Shown here: piece by piece, positions 1 through 7,653 of the stretch
How the letters are laid out: the number at the start of each line of letters is the position of its first letter
Numbering within the stretch: position 1 is the stretch's first letter
Assembly: GCF_008079445.1 (NCBI RefSeq)
Contig: NZ_VRYH01000001.1
Coordinates: forward strand, 62,001 to 126,000
Source of the DNA: Aidingimonas lacisalsi
GTDB taxonomy: Bacteria > Pseudomonadota > Gammaproteobacteria > Pseudomonadales > Halomonadaceae
DNA: 64,000 nucleotides
Reading direction: 5' to 3'
Notes under the pieces: generated by a model
What the model saw: only the letters and a program-made list of their open reading frames with translations
Databases searched by the model: none
What the model was told of the DNA's origin: nothing
Translations under genes and position numbers: made by a program

Positions 1-597
1 GACTTTGCGGCCGTCAGGCACTTGCATGCCACCGGCATTCCCCCTGCCGTCTCGCACAGTTGCCGACAACTATCCTGGCACATGCTGGAAACAGCCCGGC
101 AATCCGGCGCCAGCATCTCCTTCGACCCCAACCTCCGGCCGAACCTGTGGCAGAGTGAACACGACATGTGCGAAACCCTGAATGCGATGGCGGCGCAGGC
201 TGACTGGGTCCTCCCGGGACTGGCCGAAGGACAGCGCCTGACCGGACTTGCCACGCCTCGCGAGATCGCCGATTTTTATCTGACGCGTGGTGCCAAGGCC
301 GTCATCATCAAACTTGGCCCGGAAGGTAGCTACTACCGTGGTATCCTGGGCGGCCAGGAAAGCGAACTGACGGTGCCCGGTTTTCCGGTCAATGAGGTCG
401 TGGATACCGTCGGTGCCGGTGACGGCTTCGCGGTGGGAGTGATCAGCGCTCTCCTCGAAGGTCAGTCTCCTCATTTCGCCGTACGCCGCGGCAACCTGAT
501 CGGTTCCCAAGCAATACAGGTGATCGGGGACATGGAAGGCCTTCCCGATCACGACCGCCTCACCCGGTTGGAAGCGGAACTGCCCAACCTCGACTGA
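1..597 (+). CDS. PfkB-family sugar kinase, C-terminal part (2-ketogluconate / 2-keto-3-deoxygluconate kinase type)
   Basis: The reading frame is open from base 1 to a TGA at 595-597, so the gene starts left of the window; 198 codons are visible. The segment FDPNLRPNLW and the PfkB signature DTVGAGDGFA, which contains the catalytic aspartate of GAGD, are seen, and the C-terminal helices follow normally. PfkB kinases of this type phosphorylate 2-ketogluconate or 2-keto-3-deoxygluconate with ATP in the cytosol. The gene ends 13 bases before a GhrB-like reductase, so the pair resembles the KguK/KguD pair that turns 2-ketogluconate into 6-phosphogluconate. A KdgK role serving the uronate genes further right is the main alternative. 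The family call is firm; the substrate is inferred. Confidence 0.85.
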   Translation, partial: DFAAVRHLHATGIPPAVSHSCRQLSWHMLETARQSGASISFDPNLRPNLWQSEHDMCETLNAMAAQADWVLPGLAEGQRLTGLATPREIADFYLTRGAKAVIIKLGPEGSYYRGILGGQESELTVPGFPVNEVVDTVGAGDGFAVGVISALLEGQSPHFAVRRGNLIGSQAIQVIGDMEGLPDHDRLTRLEAELPNLD

Positions 598-610
598 AGG
601 AGATTCTGTC

Positions 611-1588
611 ATGACCAAGCGTATCGTTGCCTTTCGCCGGCTCAAGGAGTCGCAACTCGACCAACTACGACACGAATTCCACGTCGACTATTTCGAACGC
701 CTCGACAGTGCCGATGATCCAGCATTTCGCCACGCGCTCAGGCAGGCCCATGGACTAGTCGGCGCCGGCCTCAGGATCACTCCGGAGATGCTCGACGACG
801 CGCCCCGACTGGAAGCCATCGCCAGCATCTCGGTAGGCTATGACAACTATCCGATTGACGAGTTGAACCGTCGCGGCATCCTGCTCTGCAATACACCGGA
901 TGTGCTCACTGAAACGACGGCCGATACCGGATTTCTGCTCATCATGGCCACCGCGCGCCGTGCCATTGAGTTGGCCGAGTTCATCAAACGCGGTGATTGG
1001 CAGGAGAGCATCGGTGACGCGCAGTTCGGCAGCGATGTCCATGGCAAGACACTCGGCATGATCGGAATGGGACGCATTGGCGCCGCCATCGCTCGCCGTG
1101 GTGCACTGGGTTTCGGCATGAAGGTCCTGTACTCCAATGCCTCCCCCAAGCCGGCCCTCGATGCCGAGCTCGGTGCGGAACATCGTGACATGGACGCCCT
1201 GTTGCAGGAATCCGATTTCGTTTGCGTCACCGTACCGTTAACGGCCGAGACGGAGAGGTTGATAGGCCAACGCGAGTTCGCACGCATGAAGTCGTCTGCC
1301 ATCTTCGTCAACATCGCCCGAGGCAAGGTCGTCGATGAAAGCGCCCTGATCGACGCATTGAATCAAGGGCACATCCACGCCGCCGGCCTCGATGTCTTCG
1401 AGCAGGAACCACTTCCCGACGACTCCCCGCTACCGCACATGGCCAATGTCGTTGCGTTGCCGCACATCGGTTCGGCGACTCATGAAACGCGTACCGCCAT
1501 GGCCCAGCGTGCCGTTGACAACATCCTGCTGGCCTTGAAGGGCGAACGCCCCATCAGCCTGGTCAACGAAAGCGCCTGGAACGGCTGA
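611..1588 (+). CDS. ghrB: GhrB-type D-2-hydroxyacid dehydrogenase (glyoxylate / hydroxypyruvate / 2-ketogluconate reductase)
   Basis: 325 aa, the usual GhrB length. The NAD(P)-binding loop GMGRIG is at residues 152-157, and the catalytic residues are visible as Arg237 (in ARGKVVDE), Glu266 (in FEQEPLP) and His285 (in LPHIGSAT). GhrB-like segments ISVGYDNY and QESDFVCV support the subfamily. Known members reduce glyoxylate, hydroxypyruvate and 2-ketogluconate in the cytosol. The start is set by AAGGAGA about 8 bases upstream. It follows the kinase by 13 bases, so they are probably one operon. With a sugar-acid kinase beside it, the likely role is reduction of 2-keto-6-phosphogluconate or 2-ketogluconate; that is inference from context. 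Confidence 0.9.
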   Translation: MTKRIVAFRRLKESQLDQLRHEFHVDYFERLDSADDPAFRHALRQAHGLVGAGLRITPEMLDDAPRLEAIASISVGYDNYPIDELNRRGILLCNTPDVLTETTADTGFLLIMATARRAIELAEFIKRGDWQESIGDAQFGSDVHGKTLGMIGMGRIGAAIARRGALGFGMKVLYSNASPKPALDAELGAEHRDMDALLQESDFVCVTVPLTAETERLIGQREFARMKSSAIFVNIARGKVVDESALIDALNQGHIHAAGLDVFEQEPLPDDSPLPHMANVVALPHIGSATHETRTAMAQRAVDNILLALKGERPISLVNESAWNG

Positions 1589-1603
1589 GTTCTTCATGCC
1601 TCG

Positions 1604-1621
1604 GGGGGCACTACAGCCCCC
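1604..1621 (+). terminator. GC-rich hairpin after ghrB
   Basis: GGGGGC, a six-base loop, then GCCCCC form a perfect 6-bp stem 16 bases after the ghrB stop. Only a short pyrimidine-rich tail (TCTT) follows, so it is a probable rather than certain intrinsic terminator. A second imperfect stem (9-bp arms, one mismatch) lies at 1637-1659. Confidence 0.55.
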
Positions 1622-1666
1622 TCTTAGACTAAAGACGAGTTGGCTCACTTAGCCAGCTCTTCTAGA

Positions 1667-1682
1667 TTTGGATCAATCCAAA
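1667..1682. promoter_or_regulatory. Palindrome, candidate LacI-family operator upstream of the regulator
   Basis: TTTGGAT-CA-ATCCAAA has perfect 7-bp arms around a 2-bp centre, 43 bp before the lacI-type start codon. LacI-family operators are short palindromes of this size. A near copy occurs at the start of dctP (2897-2910), sharing 13 of 15 bases, which makes a common regulator likely. Autoregulation is inferred. Confidence 0.6.
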
Positions 1683-1725
1683 AGAACAACGCAAACTCTG
1701 TTCCCAACGTTCCAACAGGCGATCC

Positions 1726-2808
1726 ATGGCGACCGACAACCCCACGACCAACCGCGACAACGGCAGCGTTACCCTGCAGGACATAGCGGCTCATGCCGGT
1801 GTGTCGCGGTCGACGGTCTCGCTAGTGCTACGAGAGAGCCCGCTGGTGGCTGATGCCACTCGCGACAAGGTGCGTCAAGCGATCAAGACGTTGGGTTATG
1901 TCTATAACCGGGGGGCGGCGGCTCTGCGCAGCAGCCGTACTTCGACGCTCGGCGTGGTCGTCTACGACATCGCCAACCCGTTCTTTGGTGCCATGGTGGC
2001 AGGTATCGATGCGGCTCTGCATCGCGAAGGCTATGTCTCCTTTCTCGCCAACAGCGAAGATTCCACTGAGCGTCAGCAACGCTTCCTGGAGCGGATGCGC
2101 GAACACCGTGTCGATGGCATCCTGCTATGCCCTGCCGAAGCGACCGACCCTGGCTTGGTCGACACGCTGGCTGAATGGGGCATGCCGTGCATCCAGGTAC
2201 TACGTCATGTCGGGCAGGCTCCTTTCGATTATGCCGGAACCGATTTTCGCCTCGGAGTCCGTCAGGCGATCGATCATCTGGTCGCGCTCGGTCACCAGCG
2301 CATCGCCTTTCTGGGAGGTCACGCCGAGCACTCGGCCACTCGAGAGCGCTGGCAGGGCTACCGCGAGTCTCTCGAACGCCATGGCCTCTCTTACCAGCGA
2401 TTGTTACGGGCCACCGTGACGCGTCGCGATGGCTTTGCACTGATCCAGCAACTGATGGCCGAAACACCGCCTCCCAGTGCCGTCGTCTGCCACAACGATC
2501 TCGTCGCCTTCGGGGCCATCCTGGGGTTGAAGCGCATGGGGTTGGAACCCGGCACCGATTGTTCGGTGATCGGTACCGACGATGTCGAAGAAGCCGAGTT
2601 AGGCGACCCGGCATTGACCAGTGTCGCCACCCACCCCTACGCCATCGGCGAAGAAGCTGCGCGTTTAGCACTGCGACGTATCGACGATCCCGATGGGGCG
2701 CGGGAACAAGTCGTACTATCGCCCCGCCTGCAGGTTCGACAGTCCTGTGGCACCAAGTCGCCTCGGACATCGCGCCTGACATCCACGACGCAAGGCTCGC
2801 CAGCCTAG
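1726..2808 (+). CDS. LacI-family transcriptional regulator
   Basis: 360 aa. An N-terminal LacI helix-turn-helix is at about residues 16-35 (VTLQDIAAHAGVSRSTVSLV). The periplasmic-binding-protein-like sensor domain follows, with FLGGHAEHSATRERWQGY and the typical C-terminal HPYAIGEEAARL segment. Such proteins are DNA-binding repressors released by a sugar or sugar acid. It sits between the kinase/reductase pair and the TRAP transporter, so it probably senses their substrate. Two matching palindromes, before its own gene and at the start of dctP, are candidate operators. The position resembles that of PtxS in 2-ketogluconate loci of Pseudomonas, but the ligand is not known. Confidence 0.93.
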   Translation: MATDNPTTNRDNGSVTLQDIAAHAGVSRSTVSLVLRESPLVADATRDKVRQAIKTLGYVYNRGAAALRSSRTSTLGVVVYDIANPFFGAMVAGIDAALHREGYVSFLANSEDSTERQQRFLERMREHRVDGILLCPAEATDPGLVDTLAEWGMPCIQVLRHVGQAPFDYAGTDFRLGVRQAIDHLVALGHQRIAFLGGHAEHSATRERWQGYRESLERHGLSYQRLLRATVTRRDGFALIQQLMAETPPPSAVVCHNDLVAFGAILGLKRMGLEPGTDCSVIGTDDVEEAELGDPALTSVATHPYAIGEEAARLALRRIDDPDGAREQVVLSPRLQVRQSCGTKSPRTSRLTSTTQGSPA

Positions 2809-2885
2809 CGTCTGCCGCTGCTCACGCAGGCACGCAACTGACTCATGCAGCGTGACGCGGCAGAGACAACAACAAGGGGGTCATC

Positions 2886-3896
2886 ATGACTCAACATTGG
2901 ACCGATCCAAAGACAGTCAGCCGCCTCACCCGGGGCGTCGTGACCGGCGTCCTGCTGGCCGGGGCCATGGGGGCTACCGTCAGCGCCCAAGCCCTTGAAC
3001 TTCGCTTCGGGCACGGCGGTACCGAAGATACGGCTTACCACCTGGGCGCCACGAAATTCAAAGAGTTGATCAACGAAAAGAGCGACGGAGACATCGGCGT
3101 CGAGATTCTCGGCAACTCGGTGCTGGGCCATGAAACCGAGATGTTCGAGCAGCAAATGGCGGGGGCCCTGGACCTCTCGATCATCAACCCCGGACTGATC
3201 ACCGACTTCTCGCCGTCGGCCAATGTCTTCTCGATTCCCTTTCTGTATCGCGATGAAGCGCATTGGAAGACGGTGCTCGATGGTGAGGTGGGGCGCGAGA
3301 TCGCCGACCAGATCACCAGTGAAACCGACGTGCGTATCCTCGCGTTCTACGGAGGTGGCAAACGTCAGATCGTCAGCACGGAGCCGCTGGAAAGCCTCGA
3401 CGATCTGGAAGGCATGAAACTGCGCACCAATCCCACTAAACCGCTGATCACCGCCTGGGAGGCCTTGGGTGCCGATCCGACGGTCATGGAGTGGGAAGAA
3501 ATCTATACCGGCCTGCAAGTGGGAGCCATCGATGGCCTGCTCAACGAGGCCGAGTGGATCCACCGCATGCGATTCCATGAGGTCGCGCCCCATATCGGTC
3601 TGTCCGAGCACGACATCACCGTCCGCCTCCTGACACTATCGCAGGCCACCTGGGACCGCATGACCGAAGAGCAGCGGCAGATGGTCACCGAAGCGGCCGA
3701 AGAATCCGCCAGCTATGCCCGCAACGTGCAGCTGGAACAGGATGCGGAAGCCCTGGACCTGTTGGTGGAAGAAGGCGCAACGCTGCATGAACTGGACCGC
3801 GAGCGCATGCAGGAAATCGTCAAGGAACCGCTGCAAGACGTTATCGAAGAGATGGGGCTCAGTGAATTGCACGAGATGATCGTTAACGCGGAGTAA
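2886..3896 (+). CDS. dctP: TRAP transporter substrate-binding protein (DctP family)
   Basis: 336 aa. A long signal peptide is visible: polar residues, then the hydrophobic stretch GVVTGVLLAGAMGATVSA with a cleavage-like SAQA, so the mature protein is periplasmic. The body has DctP features: LRFGHGGTEDTAYHLGA at the mature N-terminus, GMKLRTNPT with the substrate-binding Arg, and GAIDGLLNEAEW. It delivers an organic or sugar acid to the DctQM membrane pair encoded next. AAGGGGG stands 8 bases before the start. A LacI-type palindrome overlaps codons 4-9. The substrate is unknown; context favours a hexonate or ketogluconate. Confidence 0.93.
   Translation: MTQHWTDPKTVSRLTRGVVTGVLLAGAMGATVSAQALELRFGHGGTEDTAYHLGATKFKELINEKSDGDIGVEILGNSVLGHETEMFEQQMAGALDLSIINPGLITDFSPSANVFSIPFLYRDEAHWKTVLDGEVGREIADQITSETDVRILAFYGGGKRQIVSTEPLESLDDLEGMKLRTNPTKPLITAWEALGADPTVMEWEEIYTGLQVGAIDGLLNEAEWIHRMRFHEVAPHIGLSEHDITVRLLTLSQATWDRMTEEQRQMVTEAAEESASYARNVQLEQDAEALDLLVEEGATLHELDRERMQEIVKEPLQDVIEEMGLSELHEMIVNAE
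2897..2910. promoter_or_regulatory. Second copy of the LacI-type palindrome, inside the first codons of dctP
   Basis: TTGGACCGATCCAA has 5-bp arms and a central CG, typical of LacI-family operators. It matches the palindrome at 1667-1682 in 13 of 15 bases when the following A is included. It would act as a roadblock or downstream operator for the TRAP genes. It could also be a coding coincidence, because it lies in the signal-peptide codons. Confidence 0.5.
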
Positions 3897-3903
3897 GTCC
3901 GCA

Positions 3904-3937
3904 CGATGCCCTGGCCGGTATGACCGCCGGGGCATCG
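3904..3937 (+). other. Intercistronic hairpin between dctP and dctQ
   Basis: CGATGCCC (3904-3911) pairs perfectly with GGGCATCG (3930-3937), and the stem extends inward by a G-U and three G-C pairs. It begins 8 bases after the dctP stop and has no U-tract. Such stems between binding-protein and membrane genes often stabilise the upstream mRNA, so that more binding protein than permease is made; that role is inferred. Confidence 0.6.
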
Positions 3938-3986
3938 AACTCGCCACCTTCGTGTCTCTTCTCACCGTTATCGATAGGTAACAGCC

Positions 3987-4586
3987 ATGCATCGACTGCT
4001 TCATGGCCTGGCCACACTCAATCGAATGCTGGAAAAGGCGCTCCACGTTGTCCTGCTGGCTCTGGTATTCGGATTCACGCTGATGATCATCTATCAGGTC
4101 ATCAGCCGTAACCTGCCTTTCATGCCGCCACTGTACTGGACCGAAGAGTTCAGCCGCTTTGCCTTCCAGTGGATGGTCATGCTCGGTGCAGCGGTAGGGG
4201 TGCTGCATGCCGACCATTTCGTGCTTGAAGCGTTTCCCCACGGATCTCGTGCCGATCTGGCCACGCGACTCATTCGTGACTTGGCCTGCTTGGCGATTGG
4301 CCTGATTTTCGTGGTGTATGGTCAAGAGTTCGCCATGTCAGGCCTGCGCCGTAATGCCACCGCGTCCGGCCTATCAATGATTTACGTCTACTCCGCCTTT
4401 ACGGTCAGTGGCATGTTCATGCTCTCGTTCAGCCTCCAACGCTTATTGCATACCTGCCTGCACGGTATCGATCACATGGAGCGTGCGCTCAACACACCGA
4501 ATGAAATCGACTCCCTCGACGTCGATGGTAGCGATAAGTCACCGCTTGATCACAACCCGGTATCAGAGCGAGGAGGTCGTCACTGA
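3987..4586 (+). CDS. dctQ: TRAP transporter small membrane subunit (DctQ family)
   Basis: 199 aa with four hydrophobic segments, roughly residues 15-40, 58-75, 93-112 and 127-150. The segment YWTEEFSRFAFQWMVMLGAAVG carries the WTEE.SR motif that marks DctQ proteins. DctQ lies in the inner membrane with DctM and helps dock the substrate-loaded DctP. The stop codon overlaps the dctM start (TGATG), so the two are translationally coupled. The C-terminal ~50 residues after the last helix are polar and longer than in many DctQ proteins. Confidence 0.92.
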   Translation: MHRLLHGLATLNRMLEKALHVVLLALVFGFTLMIIYQVISRNLPFMPPLYWTEEFSRFAFQWMVMLGAAVGVLHADHFVLEAFPHGSRADLATRLIRDLACLAIGLIFVVYGQEFAMSGLRRNATASGLSMIYVYSAFTVSGMFMLSFSLQRLLHTCLHGIDHMERALNTPNEIDSLDVDGSDKSPLDHNPVSERGGRH

Positions 4587-5893
4587 TGATGCCATCGGAC
4601 TGGATGTTTCTACTTCCCTGGCTATTGTTCGGCCTGCTAGGCGTGCTGATCATCGTCGGCGTACCGATCGCCATGTCACTGATTCTGACGGCATTCAGCA
4701 TCATTCTACTCGATCCAAGGCTCACCATCTGGGTACTGTTCCAGCGCATGTACAACGGTATGGACTCGTTCGTCCTGCTCGCGGTGCCACTGTTTCTGCT
4801 AGCTGGCAACCTGATGAACGCGGCGCGCATTACCGACCGTCTGATCACGCTGTGCATGCTGCTGGTCGGGCACTTCAAGGGCGCCCTGGCACACGTCAAT
4901 GTCATGGTCAGCATGCTGTTCGCCGGTGTCTCGGGATCATCCACGGCCGACAGCGCCGGCGTCGGTACCGTACTGATTCCCGCCATGAAACGCGAAGGGT
5001 ACCCCACCAACTTCGCCGTCGCGGTCACCGCAGCCTCATCGGTAATGGGGATCATCATTCCCCCGTCTATCAACATGATCGTCTGGGGAGCACTGACCAA
5101 TACCTCCATCGCGGGGCTGTTCCTGGGCGGCATCCTTCCCGGGATCATGATCGGTGTAGCGCAGTTGATCCTGAATCTGGGGTATGTGCGCCGTTACCAG
5201 GTTCCCGTCCGCAAGCGAGCATCGTTCAGGGAGTTGATGCATTCCGGCAAGGACGGCCTGATGGCAGCGGGTATCCCGGTCGTGATCATCGGCGGTATTA
5301 CGCTGGGTATCGTCACCCCGACCGAAGCGGCCATGATTGCCGTACTCTATGCACTAGCCTTGGGCTTCATCGTCTACCGTGAACTCAAATTCGGCGATGT
5401 CCTGGAGGCGTCGACGGCCACCGTTAGGCTCTGCTCGCTATCGCTGTTCAGCCTGATAGGCGCCGCCATATTCGGCTATCTGATCAGCTTCTATCAGATT
5501 CCCCCCAAGCTAATGGCCGGCGTCAATATCAGCGATCCGATCGTACTCCTACTCATCATGACCGTCGTGATGCTGATCATCGGCACATTCATGGATTCGC
5601 TGCCCGCCATGGCCATCATGGCACCGATCTTCCAGCCATTGGCGATGCAAGCCGGTATCCATCCGGTCCAGTTCGGCGTCATCGGCGTCATGGCTCTCGG
5701 GCTCGGCTTGATCACGCCACCTTACGGCCTTTGCTTGATGATCTCGGCCAAGATCGGCGGCATTCCGCTACTGAAAGCCATGGGCACCACGCTGCTGTAC
5801 TTGGCAGTCATGCTGGGTGTCATACTGCTGCTGATCGTTTACCCGCAACTGGTCCTGGCCATACCACGCTTGCTGGTTCCGGACTTCGTCTGA
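4586..5893 (+). CDS. dctM: TRAP transporter large permease subunit (DctM family)
   Basis: 435 aa, very hydrophobic, with the many membrane segments of DctM. Family landmarks include GVPIAMSL near the N-terminus, GVSGSSTADSAGVGTVLIPAM, SSVMGIIIPPSINMIVWG and PTEAAMIAVLYAL. It forms the sodium-driven transport path of the TRAP system encoded with dctP and dctQ. The start overlaps the dctQ stop by one base. A 10-bp stem-loop follows it before the phosphatase gene. Confidence 0.95.
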   Translation: MMPSDWMFLLPWLLFGLLGVLIIVGVPIAMSLILTAFSIILLDPRLTIWVLFQRMYNGMDSFVLLAVPLFLLAGNLMNAARITDRLITLCMLLVGHFKGALAHVNVMVSMLFAGVSGSSTADSAGVGTVLIPAMKREGYPTNFAVAVTAASSVMGIIIPPSINMIVWGALTNTSIAGLFLGGILPGIMIGVAQLILNLGYVRRYQVPVRKRASFRELMHSGKDGLMAAGIPVVIIGGITLGIVTPTEAAMIAVLYALALGFIVYRELKFGDVLEASTATVRLCSLSLFSLIGAAIFGYLISFYQIPPKLMAGVNISDPIVLLLIMTVVMLIIGTFMDSLPAMAIMAPIFQPLAMQAGIHPVQFGVIGVMALGLGLITPPYGLCLMISAKIGGIPLLKAMGTTLLYLAVMLGVILLLIVYPQLVLAIPRLLVPDFV

Positions 5894-5904
5894 ATTCAAC
5901 CAAT

Positions 5905-5934
5905 ACGCCGGTTCCTGTTATGCTGAACCGGCGT
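5905..5934 (+). terminator. Perfect 10-bp hairpin after dctM
   Basis: ACGCCGGTTC and GAACCGGCGT are exact reverse complements separated by a 10-base loop, starting 11 bases after the dctM stop. No strong U-run follows, only TATCACTC, so it may be a partial terminator or an mRNA-stabilising stem before the HAD gene. Confidence 0.6.
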
Positions 5935-5971
5935 TATCACTCGCTCCTCCTATTTCAGCCAAGAGGTCCCC

Positions 5972-6649
5972 ATGACATCATCACTGTGCCTGCTCTTCGA
6001 TTCCGACGGCACCCTGGTCGATAGCGAAATCCTTCTCGCACAAGTCATGGCGGACATCCTGCCCCGCTACGGCCTACCCTTCACTGCGTCACGGTATATG
6101 AGCGAATTTCGTGGCGTGCGTTTCCTGGATATCGTGGTGACACTGGAACAAATCCACGGAAGACTGGAGGAGGAACAGCAGCAACGCCTGGAAGCAGACA
6201 TGCGGGCTCACATGGACGCACGCATGCGGGCAGAGCTGAAAGCCATCGATGGCATGCCCATGGCATTGGAAGCGCTAGGTGCCTATCCCCGAGCTATCGT
6301 CTCCAACGGCCCCGAACACAAGATCCGTTGTGCGATGGAAAGTACCGGCCTGGACGTCCACTTCCGGGATAAGCTGTTCAGCGCCTATAGTCTAGGCGTC
6401 TGGAAGCCCGATCCTGAGCTGTTTCGCATCGCTGCCGACGCAATGGGGTATCCCTACGAACGCTGTGTCGTCATCGATGATGCCGCCGTGGGCGTCGCGG
6501 CTGGACTCGAAGCCGGCATGAATGTCATCCATCTCAACCACTTTCCCGACGAGGAAACGACACCGGAAGGTGCCATCGCCATCACGCATGCCCGCGAATT
6601 GCCAGGCGTCATCGAGCGACTCGCCCGGCAAATGCCGACATCCGCCTAA
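5972..6649 (+). CDS. HAD-superfamily sugar phosphatase, YieH-like (copy 1)
   Basis: 225 aa. HAD motif I is LLFDSDGTLVDSE (nucleophile Asp, acid/base Asp two residues on), motif II is the Ser in VSNGPEHK, and motifs III/IV are WKPDPELF and CVVIDDAAVG. The cap domain between motifs I and II is of the beta-phosphoglucomutase type. KLFSAYSLGVWKPDPEL closely resembles E. coli YieH, which is reported to dephosphorylate 6-phosphogluconate. A paralogue of the same length lies at 20421-21098, next to the second TRAP module. Here it ends the sugar-acid operon. It may remove excess phosphorylated sugar acid; that role is inferred. Confidence 0.85.
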   Translation: MTSSLCLLFDSDGTLVDSEILLAQVMADILPRYGLPFTASRYMSEFRGVRFLDIVVTLEQIHGRLEEEQQQRLEADMRAHMDARMRAELKAIDGMPMALEALGAYPRAIVSNGPEHKIRCAMESTGLDVHFRDKLFSAYSLGVWKPDPELFRIAADAMGYPYERCVVIDDAAVGVAAGLEAGMNVIHLNHFPDEETTPEGAIAITHARELPGVIERLARQMPTSA

Positions 6650-6655
6650 CCCGGA

Positions 6656-7546
6656 TCAAGCGACGACAGGCTCTGGGAGACCTGGTGTAGTGACCGGCAT
6701 GGAGAACAAGCTACCAGCCAATGGGTAACGCTCGAGTCCGGTATCGTCGAGATGTTGCGTGGCCGTCGTCACATACAGCGTGCGCAAGTCCGCTCCGCCG
6801 AACGCTACCATGGTCGGATCAGGGCAAGGCAAGGCATGGCTCTCCAACCAGCGACCATCCGCGGCAAACTTGACGATCTGGGAGCCGCCATACAAGGCAC
6901 ACCAATAGTTCCCGTCGCTATCGACGGCGGCCCCATCGGGTACCCCCGGTAAATCGTGCCGATCCAGGTCTACCCAAACCTCCGCGTCCCCCATCGTCCC
7001 TGTTGATACGTCGAAGGGGTAGCGCATGATCCGCCGTGTCGGCGAATCGGCATGATAGAGCCACTGTCGATCAGGACTGAACGCCAGACCATTGGCAATC
7101 GTGATTGCTGACCGACGTTGGGTCAGCTCACCGTCCGTCAGGCAGTACAACGCGGCAGACGGCGTCGCTTCATCGGCAGCCAGAGTACCGACCCAGAACC
7201 GACCGGACGGATCGCAGCGACCATCATTGAAACGATTTCCACCACCGGCACGCCACTCCGGATTGTCAGCCAGCCGCACTCGTCGGGAGCCCAGAGGAAA
7301 CGTCAGCCGCTCGACCCCCGACGCCTGGGCCGCCAGCAAACCGTCTTCGCAAAGTGCAACGCAACCGACCTTCTCTTCGAGGTCGAACCGATCAGGTGGC
7401 TCACCGCTGGCCGGCTGCCAGGCGTAGATATGACCGCGGTTGATATCCACCCAATAGAGTGTCTGAGACTGCGCTGACCAAACCGGACTCTCGCCCAGAC
7501 TCATTGGCAACCTGATCGCTACCTCGAAGCCACCTTCCACCATCAT
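6656..7546 (-). CDS. SMP-30 / gluconolactonase-like aldonolactonase, probably xylonolactonase
   Basis: 296 aa from the chosen start; an in-frame ATG at 7603 would add 19 residues. I chose 7546 because GGGAG stands 4 bases before a double ATG and the protein then has the family's usual length. Six-bladed propeller features are visible: metal-binding Glu in LGESPVWSA, Asn in IANGLAFSPD, and Asp in PDGAAVDSDGNYW. The enzyme hydrolyses sugar lactones to aldonic acids. It follows the sugar symporter and a xylose-dehydrogenase-like SDR on the same strand, so xylono-1,4-lactone is the likely substrate. It converges on the HAD gene with only 6 bases between the stops. Confidence 0.85.
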   Translation of the reverse strand: MMVEGGFEVAIRLPMSLGESPVWSAQSQTLYWVDINRGHIYAWQPASGEPPDRFDLEEKVGCVALCEDGLLAAQASGVERLTFPLGSRRVRLADNPEWRAGGGNRFNDGRCDPSGRFWVGTLAADEATPSAALYCLTDGELTQRRSAITIANGLAFSPDRQWLYHADSPTRRIMRYPFDVSTGTMGDAEVWVDLDRHDLPGVPDGAAVDSDGNYWCALYGGSQIVKFAADGRWLESHALPCPDPTMVAFGGADLRTLYVTTATQHLDDTGLERYPLAGSLFSMPVTTPGLPEPVVA

Positions 7547-7653
7547 CGATCTCCCAGGTCGATTATCATTACCCCCAAGCGGGATGCGGTGATTATCGCG
7601 CATGCGATCCCGACCGGACCAGTCCCTGGGGATCGCCCATGCCCGGAACCGGC

